Assembly: GCA_031291615.1 (NCBI GenBank)
Contig: JARLIS010000058.1
Coordinates: forward strand, 78,196-142,195
Length of the DNA stretch: 64,000 nucleotides
Direction of reading: 5' to 3'
Origin: Parvibaculum sp.
Lineage (GTDB): Bacteria > Pseudomonadota > Alphaproteobacteria > Parvibaculales > Parvibaculaceae
Below are positions 27,869-35,039 of the stretch, in pieces. A program made the translations under genes and the position numbers. Below the pieces are notes generated by a model. It ran no database searches, was not told the origin of the DNA, and saw only the letters and a program-made list of their open reading frames with translations. Positions within the stretch are counted from its first letter, which is position 1; each line of letters opens with the position of its first letter.

Positions 27869-29782
27869 ATGAGCCTTTCTTCAGCCATCGGCAGCGCCAT
27901 CGGCGGCCTCAACGCAAGTCAGGCCGGGCTCGACATCGTTTCGCGCAACATCGCGAACGCGAATACGCCTGGGTATACGTCGAAAACGCTACAGGTTCAG
28001 AACGTCATTGCCGGCGGCGTCGGCATCGGCGTTCAGGTGCTTGCCGCGACGCGGAACGTGGATACGTTTCTCCAGCAGCAGCTCAATTCGGAATCCGCCA
28101 CGACCCAGCAGCTGAATGTCTATTCCAATTTCCTCGGACAACTGGTTCAGACATTCGGGACGCCGGACAGCAACAGCTCCGTTGCCGCTTCGGTGACAGC
28201 GCTCGAAACGAACATGCAGGCCGTGGCGACTACGCCGGACGATTCCGCGGCACGGCAGACCTTGCTCAACTCCGCCAGCAACCTCGCCTCGCAGCTCAAT
28301 TCCATGAGCTCCCAGATACAGGGGTTGCGGTCCCAGGCCGAAAGCAACATTGCAACCGCGGTCGGTCAGGCCAATACGGCGCTTCAGTCTATCGCCAAGC
28401 TCAACTCCCAGATCGCGCAGGGCAGCGCGGCGGGGCAGTCCGTCGCCGATTTGCAGGATATTCGGGATACGGCGGTTGCCACGCTCTCCCAGCTCATGGG
28501 CGTCAAGACGTTGACGCATAGCGACGGCACGATCGCTGTCTTCACGACGGGCGGGCAGCTGCTGCTCGACAAATCGCCGGTCACGCTGTCCTTCGACCAG
28601 CACACGAACATGGATGCGTCGTCGAGCTACAGCACCGACCCGTCGCAGCGCACCGTCGGCACGATCACATTGCAGAACGGCAATTCCGCAATCGATCTGA
28701 TTGCGTCGGGGGCGATCCGTTCCGGGTCGATTGCCGGATACGTAGCGATGCGCGATCAGGTTCTGCCGCAGGCGCAGAGCCAGCTCGACGAACTTGCAGC
28801 CAAGCTCGCGCTCTCTCTTTCGACGGATACGGTTCAGGGCACGGCCGCTTCGGCATCGTCCGGCACTGGCACGGGCTTCAACGTCGACGCCAGCTCCTTC
28901 GTCGCCGGAAACACGACGGGTGCGACGGGAACGAGCATCAACTTCACCTATACCGACGGCGCGGGCACGCATAACGTGTCGGTCGTTCCGGTCAGCGATC
29001 CCTCCTTGCTGCCTTTGCCGAACTCGGCGTCGGGTTCGGGCAATTCGACGCTCGGCGTCTATGTCGATCCGAATGCGACGGCCAGCGCGCAGATGGCGAG
29101 CATTGCGAGCGCAATCCAGACGACCTATCCGGGGCTCGCCGTCTCCAATCCCAGCGGCAACACGCTGCAAATACTCGACGATGGCACGGGCACCGCCAGG
29201 GTCAATTCGGCGACGGCGACGGTTGTCGAAAACGCCTCGACGATGAATAACGGCGTCGGCACGGGGCTTTCGCTTTTCGTCGACGGCAGCGGCCAGAAGA
29301 CCTTCACCGGGGCCCTCGGCAACCCACCGCAGACGCTCGGCTTTGCGGCTCGCATTCAGGTCAATTCGCTGGTCCAGGCGGACAGCACGAACCTTGTCGT
29401 CTATCAGACGAATCCGCAGACCGCGATCGGCGACGATACCCGACCGAACGACCTGCTGAACCGTCTTACGGATTCGACACGCACCTATTCCGCGACGACC
29501 GGCATCGGCAGCGCCGGCACGCCCTATGCCGGGTCGATCGACGCCTTCGCGCGGCAGATTGTTTCCTATCAGTCGACCCAGGCCGGCAATGCGAGCAGCA
29601 ATTACACGACGCAAAAGGTCGTCTCGGACTCGTTGCAGTCGACGATGGACAGCGCCACGGGCGTGAATATCGACAATGAAATGTCGAACCTCATCGTGTT
29701 GCAGAACGCCTATTCGGCGAATGCGCGCGTCATCGACACCGTCAAAAATCTTTTTGATGTCCTCCTGAGCATCGGACGCTGA
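27869..29782 (+). CDS. flgK: Flagellar hook-associated protein 1, FlgK
   Basis: 637 aa. The N-terminus SLSSAIGSAIGGLNASQAGLDIVSRNIANANTPGYT and the C-terminal GVNIDNEMSNLIVLQNAYSANARVIDTVKNLFDVLLSIGR match FlgK. The DQRDxxxxxLSxLMG-type segment, here DLQDIRDTAVATLSQLMGVKTL, is also diagnostic. It forms the first hook-filament junction ring. It lies 39 nt after flgE and 2 nt before flgL. The middle is Ser/Thr/Ala-rich and poorly conserved, as usual. Confidence 0.95.
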   Translation: MSLSSAIGSAIGGLNASQAGLDIVSRNIANANTPGYTSKTLQVQNVIAGGVGIGVQVLAATRNVDTFLQQQLNSESATTQQLNVYSNFLGQLVQTFGTPDSNSSVAASVTALETNMQAVATTPDDSAARQTLLNSASNLASQLNSMSSQIQGLRSQAESNIATAVGQANTALQSIAKLNSQIAQGSAAGQSVADLQDIRDTAVATLSQLMGVKTLTHSDGTIAVFTTGGQLLLDKSPVTLSFDQHTNMDASSSYSTDPSQRTVGTITLQNGNSAIDLIASGAIRSGSIAGYVAMRDQVLPQAQSQLDELAAKLALSLSTDTVQGTAASASSGTGTGFNVDASSFVAGNTTGATGTSINFTYTDGAGTHNVSVVPVSDPSLLPLPNSASGSGNSTLGVYVDPNATASAQMASIASAIQTTYPGLAVSNPSGNTLQILDDGTGTARVNSATATVVENASTMNNGVGTGLSLFVDGSGQKTFTGALGNPPQTLGFAARIQVNSLVQADSTNLVVYQTNPQTAIGDDTRPNDLLNRLTDSTRTYSATTGIGSAGTPYAGSIDAFARQIVSYQSTQAGNASSNYTTQKVVSDSLQSTMDSATGVNIDNEMSNLIVLQNAYSANARVIDTVKNLFDVLLSIGR

Positions 29783-29784
29783 TC

Positions 29785-31275
29785 ATGCAGATTTCTTCCT
29801 ATTCCAATTCCGTCACGATGAAGTCGGCCATCGGCAACATCCAGCAGCAGCTCGCGGATCTTCAGCGACAGCTTACGACCGGCTACAAGGCCAACAGCTT
29901 TTCGCAGCTTGGCACGTCGACGAGCCTCGTTCTGGCGCTGAACAATCAGGTCGATCAGTCCAACAGCTATCTCTCGACGATCAACGCGACCCAGTTGCGG
30001 ATACAGACCTCGTCGAATGTGATGTCGAGCCTCAACACCATCGCGTCGAGCCTCCAGACGGGCGGCCTCTCGGGCGCCTTCAATCTGACGTCGAATGCCG
30101 GCACGCAGACGAGCCTGCAAGAGACGGCCGGTTCCTATCTCAGCCAGATCACCAGCATGCTCAACGAGAACGTGGCCGATCGCCAGCTCTTCGGCGGCAA
30201 GAACACGCAGACGCCGCCCGTCGTATCGCCGAGCCTGATGCTGAACGGCGATACCACCCATGCCGGCCTCACGACCCTTATCGCCCAGCGCAACCAGGCG
30301 GACCTTGGCGCGACGGGCACGGGACGGCTGACCGTTTCGTCTCCCGCGAGCGGCTCGGTCGCCGTCACGGAAGATGCCGGCATTTTCGGCTTCAAGCTGA
30401 GCAATGTCAGTTCGTCGTTGACGGGCGCGACGGTGACGCCGCCGAGCGGCTCTCCGGCTTCGCTCAATGTCGCCTTCGGCGCGACATTGCCGGCGAATGG
30501 CGACAGCATCTCGATGGACCTGAAGCTGCCGGACGGCACGACGACGACGATCAAACTGACCGCGACCTCGACAAGCCCGGCAGGGGCGGGTCAGTTCACC
30601 ATCGGCGCCGATGCGGCGACCACGGCCGCCAATTTCCAGGCCGCGCTCGGCACCTCGATCCAGACCGAGGCGAAGACGACCCTGACGGCGGCTTCCGCGG
30701 TACAGGCGAGCAACGAGTTCTTTTCCAATCCGCCTCTGCGCGTTGCGGGCACGCCGCTGACCTCGGCGACCGGCCTTCAGAACGGCACGCCTAACGACAC
30801 CGTGATCTGGTATCAGGGCGACACCAGCCAGCCGGCCGGCAACAATTTCGTTTCGACGATCGGCAGCGGCCAGCAGGTGTCATATGGGGCGAGGGCGGAT
30901 CAGACCGCTATCAGCACTCTGGTGAAGACGGCGGCGCTGCTTTCGGCCGTGCAATATTCATCGTCCGATCCGAATGCGGCCGCGTCCTATGCGGCGCTGA
31001 CGCAGAGGACATCGACGGCGCTCACCTATACCAACACCCAGTCGCTTCAGGACATTGCGACCGATCTCGGATTGAAGTCGGCCAATCTGACCGCGGCGAC
31101 GAGCAATCTCAAGACGCAGGTGTCGACGAGCCAGTCCCTGCTCGCCAACAACATCAATTCCGACGACACCACGGTTGCGACGCAGCTCAGCGCGCTCATG
31201 ACGCAGCTTCAGGCGAGCTATCAGGTGACGGCAACCTTGTCGAAACTCTCGCTTGCGACTTATCTGCCGGCTTAA
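29785..31275 (+). CDS. flgL: Flagellar hook-associated protein 3, FlgL
   Basis: 496 aa. The N-terminal flagellin-like helix (MKSAIGNIQQQLADLQRQLTTGYKANSFSQLG) and the C-terminal LKTQVSTSQSLLANNINSDDTTVATQLSALMTQLQASYQVTATLSKLSLATYL fit FlgL. It is the second junction protein between FlgK and the flagellin filament. It is longer than the enteric FlgL (about 317 aa), owing to an inserted Thr/Ser-rich middle (about residues 170-330). It begins 2 nt after the flgK stop. A bidirectional terminator follows. Confidence 0.9.
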   Translation: MQISSYSNSVTMKSAIGNIQQQLADLQRQLTTGYKANSFSQLGTSTSLVLALNNQVDQSNSYLSTINATQLRIQTSSNVMSSLNTIASSLQTGGLSGAFNLTSNAGTQTSLQETAGSYLSQITSMLNENVADRQLFGGKNTQTPPVVSPSLMLNGDTTHAGLTTLIAQRNQADLGATGTGRLTVSSPASGSVAVTEDAGIFGFKLSNVSSSLTGATVTPPSGSPASLNVAFGATLPANGDSISMDLKLPDGTTTTIKLTATSTSPAGAGQFTIGADAATTAANFQAALGTSIQTEAKTTLTAASAVQASNEFFSNPPLRVAGTPLTSATGLQNGTPNDTVIWYQGDTSQPAGNNFVSTIGSGQQVSYGARADQTAISTLVKTAALLSAVQYSSSDPNAAASYAALTQRTSTALTYTNTQSLQDIATDLGLKSANLTAATSNLKTQVSTSQSLLANNINSDDTTVATQLSALMTQLQASYQVTATLSKLSLATYLPA

Positions 31276-31292
31276 GAGGCCGCGCTGAACGG

Positions 31293-31323
31293 AAAAAGGG
31301 ACCCGACAAAGGGTCCCTTTTTT
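31293..31323. terminator. Bidirectional terminator between flgL and flaF
   Basis: AAAAAGGGACCC/GGGTCCCTTTTTT is an almost perfect 12-bp stem with a GACAAA loop. A-runs and T-runs on both sides allow termination of both convergent operons. Confidence 0.92.
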
Positions 31324-31349
31324 CATGTCCGGCCTTCGCCGCGCCGGGC

Positions 31350-31724
31350 TCAGGCGGGTTTTTGCAGCAGGCCGGCGGCGATGTTTCGATTGATGTTGAT
31401 GAGCACGTCCAGCATGTCCGGCGCCGGGCTTATTTCGACATTGATCGTGTGCTTGAAAATGAAGACGGCCAGATTAGCGAGGTTCTGCCTGATTTCGCGC
31501 GGAAGAGGATTGCTCTCTTCCACGACGGAGGTGGCGTAGATCGTCCAGATTTTCCGATTGTAGAGCAGGGCGGCGGAAAGTTCCTTGCGGTTGCCGTCCG
31601 CCCATTCGTCGCGGATGCGCTGAAAACGCCCGGCGGCTTTCAGCAGAATCGAGGCGTCGAATTCGCGCGGATCGACGACGGTGCTTTTGGCAACCTGGGA
31701 ATATGCTTCATGGGGCCGCTGCAT
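31350..31724 (-). CDS. flaF: Flagellin synthesis regulator FlaF
   Basis: 124 aa. The order LKAAGRFQRIRDEWADGNRKELSAALLYNRKIWTIYATSVVEESNPLPREIRQNLANLAVFIFKHT matches the alphaproteobacterial FlaF family. In Caulobacter, FlaF is needed for flagellin secretion/translation and antagonises the FlbT repressor. It overlaps the end of flbT by 17 nt, indicating translational coupling, and both lie downstream of the flagellin genes in the same direction. It is soluble, with no signal sequence. Confidence 0.93.
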   Translation of the reverse strand: MQRPHEAYSQVAKSTVVDPREFDASILLKAAGRFQRIRDEWADGNRKELSAALLYNRKIWTIYATSVVEESNPLPREIRQNLANLAVFIFKHTINVEISPAPDMLDVLININRNIAAGLLQKPA

Positions 31725-32100
31725 TCCGGAGAAGTTCCCCCTCGTATTCGATCAATCGCTTGGCGTCCTTCAGGCCTTTGTACAACTCGCCGGTTAATAT
31801 TTTGTTGTTCATGGCGTCGATATAGGGGGCCATGCTGGGTGCGGCCTTGAGCACTTCGTTGATGAGTTGAAAATAGAGCTCGTGGTGCTGGGCCGGGTTG
31901 TCAGACAGATACATCATCTGCAGAACCACATAGATTTTCTTGCAGGGCGTATCGGCGTCGTCGAGGCGGAGGATGTCCTTTTCGCGCAGGACAGGCGCGT
32001 CGCCCTCGATGAAAAGGCGGGTTCGCTGGGCGTCGTTGGTGATGATGCTGTCGCCGAGGATGAAGCGTTCGCCGGGCTTGAGTTCGACCTTGAGTGCCAT
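31708..32100 (-). CDS. flbT: Flagellin mRNA translational repressor FlbT
   Basis: 130 aa. The start ALKVELKPGERFILGDSIITNDAQRTRLFIEGDAPVLREKD and the core KKIYVVLQMMYLSDNPAQHHELYFQLINEVLKAAPS are characteristic of FlbT. In Caulobacter, FlbT binds the 5' leader of flagellin mRNA and stops translation until the hook is complete. Its location directly beside flagellin genes and flaF is the common alphaproteobacterial arrangement. The flagellin at 34635 has a leader of about 190 nt that could be its target. Confidence 0.93.
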   Translation of the reverse strand: MALKVELKPGERFILGDSIITNDAQRTRLFIEGDAPVLREKDILRLDDADTPCKKIYVVLQMMYLSDNPAQHHELYFQLINEVLKAAPSMAPYIDAMNNKILTGELYKGLKDAKRLIEYEGELLRNAAAP

Positions 32101-32180
32101 GTCTTGATCCGTCCGCGAGAGGTGGTGATTCAGGGGAAGATTACCTCAAGGCGGGGCTGGCGTCCCTTGCGGCGTTGGCC

Positions 32181-32214
32181 AAAAGAAAGCGGCGGGAGCT
32201 TTCGCCCCCGCCGC
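32181..32214 (-). terminator. Terminator of flagellin 1
   Basis: GCGGCGGG/CCCGCCGC stem (32189-32196 with 32207-32214) closing a GGCGAAAGCT loop. On the minus strand it is followed by TTTCTTTT. It lies 30 nt past the flagellin stop. Confidence 0.85.
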
Positions 32215-32243
32215 CTGTATTTCCGATCGCAGTCTCGTTGCGA

Positions 32244-33344
32244 TTAGAGGATCTTGAGGATGCCCTGTTCGGCGGAGTTCGAGATGCCGAGAGCGGTCGT
32301 CGACAGAGACTGACGGGTCTGGAGGGCCAGAAGGTTCGCACCTTCCGTGTTCGTGTCCGCCAGGGTCAGGTTGGAAGCGCCCGTCTGCAGCGTCGTGATC
32401 AGGTTCGACGTGAAGGACTGGCGGTTCTGCACGACCGACAGGTTGTTACCGAAGGCAGTCGACTGAGCGCGAAGCGAAGAGGTCGCCGCATCGAGCGAGG
32501 CAATCGAGCTGTTGATGTTCGTCGAGGTCGACCAGTCGGTCGCGGCGCTGAGGCCAAGACCCGAGGACGAAGCGTTGAAGCCGTTGATGACCTGCTTGCT
32601 CGTTCCCTTTTCGTTGAACGTGGTCGTCAGCGACGTGCCGCTCTGGAGCAGGTTGACGCCGTTGAAGCTTGCGTCGGAGGCCTGCTGGTCGATCTGCGAG
32701 AGCAGAGCGTTGTACTGGTTCAGGTAGGTCTTGGTGTTGTTCACGCCGTTCGAGGACGTGAGCGAACCACCGATGGCGGCAGTCGTGCCGTTGGAGATCG
32801 TGAGCTTGTCGCCCGTGGACACGCTGAAGGAGATCGAACCACCCGAGGCCTTCGCCGTGACGCCCGCTGCATGGGCGGTCGTGCTGGCGTTGACGGCGGA
32901 GGCGATTGCGCCGGCCGAAGAACCCGCCGCGAGGGTCACCTTGATCGCCGAGCCGCTGCCGACCTGGATCGACAGAGTCTTGGCGCTGCCGGTGACCTTG
33001 GAGGCAGTGACGGCACCCGAATAGGTCGTCGCCGTGTTGGTCGCCTGGAGGGCCTGGTTCGCCGTCGACTTCGCCTGGGCGACCAGCTTCGTGATGGCGT
33101 CGATGCCCTGGCTCGCAGCAGTGATCGTCTGAACCGACAGGCTCATCGAGTCCTGCAGCGTGCTGAGGTCGGAGGCGCGGTTGTTCAAGCCCGCGGCGGT
33201 GAAGTAGGACTGCGGATTGTCGACGGCGCTGTTGACCTTGTTGCCGGTCGCGAGACGGTTCGTCGTCTGGCCGAGAAGCTGGGCGGTGTTCTGCAGCGCG
33301 AGCAGGTTCTGACGTACGCCAGCCGAAAGTGTAATGCCGCTCAT
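32244..33344 (-). CDS. Flagellin (paralogue 1)
   Basis: 366 aa. The N-terminal D0/D1 helices are LSAGVRQNLLALQNTAQLLGQTTNRLATGNKVNSAVDNPQSYFTAAGLNNRASDL. The C-terminal half is FTSNLITTLQTGASNLTLADTNTEGANLLALQTRQSLSTTALGISNSAEQGILKIL. Both termini match alphaproteobacterial flagellins. The middle D2 domain is short and Ser/Thr/Gly-rich, offering many O-glycosylation sites for the nearby FlmG-like enzyme. AAAGGACAC precedes the ATG. Separated from paralogue 2 by a terminator and about 170 bp. No sigma-54 promoter is recognisable in that gap. Confidence 0.95.
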   Translation of the reverse strand: MSGITLSAGVRQNLLALQNTAQLLGQTTNRLATGNKVNSAVDNPQSYFTAAGLNNRASDLSTLQDSMSLSVQTITAASQGIDAITKLVAQAKSTANQALQATNTATTYSGAVTASKVTGSAKTLSIQVGSGSAIKVTLAAGSSAGAIASAVNASTTAHAAGVTAKASGGSISFSVSTGDKLTISNGTTAAIGGSLTSSNGVNNTKTYLNQYNALLSQIDQQASDASFNGVNLLQSGTSLTTTFNEKGTSKQVINGFNASSSGLGLSAATDWSTSTNINSSIASLDAATSSLRAQSTAFGNNLSVVQNRQSFTSNLITTLQTGASNLTLADTNTEGANLLALQTRQSLSTTALGISNSAEQGILKIL

Positions 33345-33463
33345 AGTTAGTGTCCTTTCCTAGGAACGAATGTCGAGGCTCATCCTGAGCTCCCGTGCAT
33401 ATTGGCTCTCACCCGTTAAAGCCGGGTAAAAGTCGAAAATTAATTTCGTAAAATTGGACGCAC

Positions 33464-33487
33464 GAAAAACGGGGCCGTCGGCCCCGT
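33464..33487 (-). terminator. Terminator of flagellin 2
   Basis: ACGGGGCC/GGCCCCGT stem with a 3-nt loop, followed on the minus strand by TTTTTCG. It lies 30 nt after the flagellin 2 stop, isolating it from flagellin 1. Confidence 0.85.
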
Positions 33488-33516
33488 CGTCGTTCCGGTC
33501 TGGAAAAGTGCTTGCG

Positions 33517-34635
33517 TCAGAAGAGCTTGAGGATGCTCTGCTGCGCCTGGTTGGCGATCGACAGGGCCGAAACGCCGAGCTGCTGGCGGGTCTGCAAGGA
33601 GAGCAGGTTCGCGCCTTCGACGTTTGTATCGGCGACAGTAAGGTTCGCCGCGCCCGTCTGTAGCGTATTGATCATGTTCTTCGTGAAGTCCTGGCGAGAC
33701 TGGACGACCGACAGGCTGGAAGCAAAAGCGGTCGAGAGAGTCTGCAGCTTGGAGTTCGCGGAGTCGGTCGTGTCCTGAACCGTCTTGACGCTCGTGGTTG
33801 TGTCGAAGGCGCCGTATGACAGTTTCGTCAGACCCAGGCCGCCAGACGTCGCATTGACGCCCGCGATGTTGAGCTTGGAACTCTGGTTCTCGTTGAAGTT
33901 GACGACGAGAGATGAGCCGGACTGCAACAGGTTGACGCCGTTGAAGCTCGCATCGCTCGACAACTGATCGATCTGGGTGAGCAGACTGTTGTAGACGTCG
34001 ATGAGCGAATTGCGGCTCGTTCCGTTTGTCGAGGAAGGCAGATTGCCCACGCTCGAAAGCGCGCCCGCAGTCGTGACATTGCCGCCAAGGGTGAGCTTGT
34101 CGCCCGAAGCAACCGTGAAGGTGAGGCTGCCGGCGGAGTTTTTCGCAACCGAAAGGCCGGTGATGCCCGCCGCCGAAATCGCCGCCTTGAGCGAGCCCGC
34201 CGAACTGACGCTCTGCTGCAGCGTGATCGTGACCGCCGACTTGCTGCCGATCTGGATCGTCAGGGTGCCGGGCGCTGCGGTGGTGTAGGTGGTCGCCGTC
34301 ACCTTGTCGGTGAGCGTGGTCGGGATGATCGTCGTCTGGAGCGCCTGCGTCGCGGTGGCCTTGGCCTGCTGCACCAGCTTCTGGATCGAGGTGATGCCCT
34401 GGCTCGCCGCGTTGATGGTCTGAACGCCGAGGCCCATGTTGTCGAGCAGCGTGCTGAGGTCCGATGCGCGTCCGTTGAGGCCCTGCGCCGTGAAGTACGA
34501 CTGCGGATTGTCGACCGCGCTGTTGACCTTCAAACCGGTCGCCAGACGATTCTGGGTCTGATCCAGCAAGGACGCTGTGTTCTGCATGCTCAGCAGATTG
34601 GACCGCATCGCACTTGAAAGAACCACGTCAGCCAT
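33517..34635 (-). CDS. Flagellin (paralogue 2)
   Basis: 372 aa. N-terminus LSSAMRSNLLSMQNTASLLDQTQNRLATGLKVNSAVDNPQSYFTAQGLNGRASDLSTLLDNMG; C-terminus FTKNMINTLQTGAANLTVADTNVEGANLLSLQTRQQLGVSALSIANQAQQSILKLF. The termini are clearly paralogous to flagellin 1 while the centre differs. A sigma-54 promoter (34828-34843) lies about 190 nt upstream, leaving a long leader suitable for FlbT-type control. CTCCAGGGTT-type purine tract GGAGGG lies before the ATG on the minus strand. Confidence 0.95.
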   Translation of the reverse strand: MADVVLSSAMRSNLLSMQNTASLLDQTQNRLATGLKVNSAVDNPQSYFTAQGLNGRASDLSTLLDNMGLGVQTINAASQGITSIQKLVQQAKATATQALQTTIIPTTLTDKVTATTYTTAAPGTLTIQIGSKSAVTITLQQSVSSAGSLKAAISAAGITGLSVAKNSAGSLTFTVASGDKLTLGGNVTTAGALSSVGNLPSSTNGTSRNSLIDVYNSLLTQIDQLSSDASFNGVNLLQSGSSLVVNFNENQSSKLNIAGVNATSGGLGLTKLSYGAFDTTTSVKTVQDTTDSANSKLQTLSTAFASSLSVVQSRQDFTKNMINTLQTGAANLTVADTNVEGANLLSLQTRQQLGVSALSIANQAQQSILKLF

Positions 34636-34827
34636 TTTTCGAACCCTCCAGGGTTTAGTCAGCCGGTGCTACCGCTGTGTTGGGTCTACACTCGGCGTTA
34701 ATCATTAAATCGAGGTAAACGGTTCGCTGGAGGAAACGAAAAAAATACCAAGAGCTTCGTTTCTCAGGATCCGCCCCGAACCCAGTCGCTTCTGGACTCC
34801 GGGACCACGATGTCCTGGCACTGCTAT

Positions 34828-34843
34828 CGCAATGACCGGGCCA
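34828..34843 (-). promoter_or_regulatory. Sigma-54 promoter of flagellin 2
   Basis: On the minus strand TGGCCCGGTCATTGCG fits TGGC[AC]C-N5-TTGC, with GG and GC ten bases apart. It is almost the same as the flgE element. It lies 193 nt upstream of the flagellin ATG. An imperfect, oppositely oriented match (TGGCACTGCTATCGCA, plus strand 34816-34831) overlaps it. Confidence 0.75.
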
Positions 34844-34961
34844 AGTCACAAAATATAATAAAAACAATGAGTTAGATAATTAAAACCCGGACATTCCCCG
34901 GCAGGAGATGCCGGATGGAGGCAATTTTTTCCGCTTCGGACGACAGAAATGAGTCCCAAAG

Positions 34962-34997
34962 AAAAAGGCCGGACGCGCATTTTGCGGGTCCGGCCTT
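34962..34997 (-). terminator. Terminator of the FlmG-like gene
   Basis: AAGGCCGGAC/GTCCGGCCTT stem (34965-34974 with 34988-34997), followed on the minus strand by TTTTTCTTT. It lies 43 nt after the gene's stop. Confidence 0.88.
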
Positions 34998-35039
34998 CGA
35001 ATTTCCTTCCGGCGATAGCGGGCCGGGTGGAGGGAGAGA

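Larger units (their letters stand above)
34636..35039. other. Regulatory gap upstream of flagellin 2
   Basis: 404 bp without a gene. From right to left it holds the terminator of the FlmG-like gene (34962-34997), an AT-rich stretch (34850-34880), the sigma-54 promoter of flagellin 2 (34828-34843) and a long flagellin leader. Confidence 0.7.

Noticed and set aside
27989..29614. Long open frame antisense to flgK
   Set aside because: FlgK is recognised with both conserved ends; the antisense frame lacks any family resemblance.
33345..33463. Sigma-54 promoter for flagellin 1
   Set aside because: No TGGC-N8-TTGC arrangement was found on the minus strand in the gap between the flagellins.
34816..34831. 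Plus-strand sigma-54-like element as an annotated promoter
   Set aside because: The -12 part is imperfect (TCGC) and no plus-strand gene follows; it is reported only as an observation.
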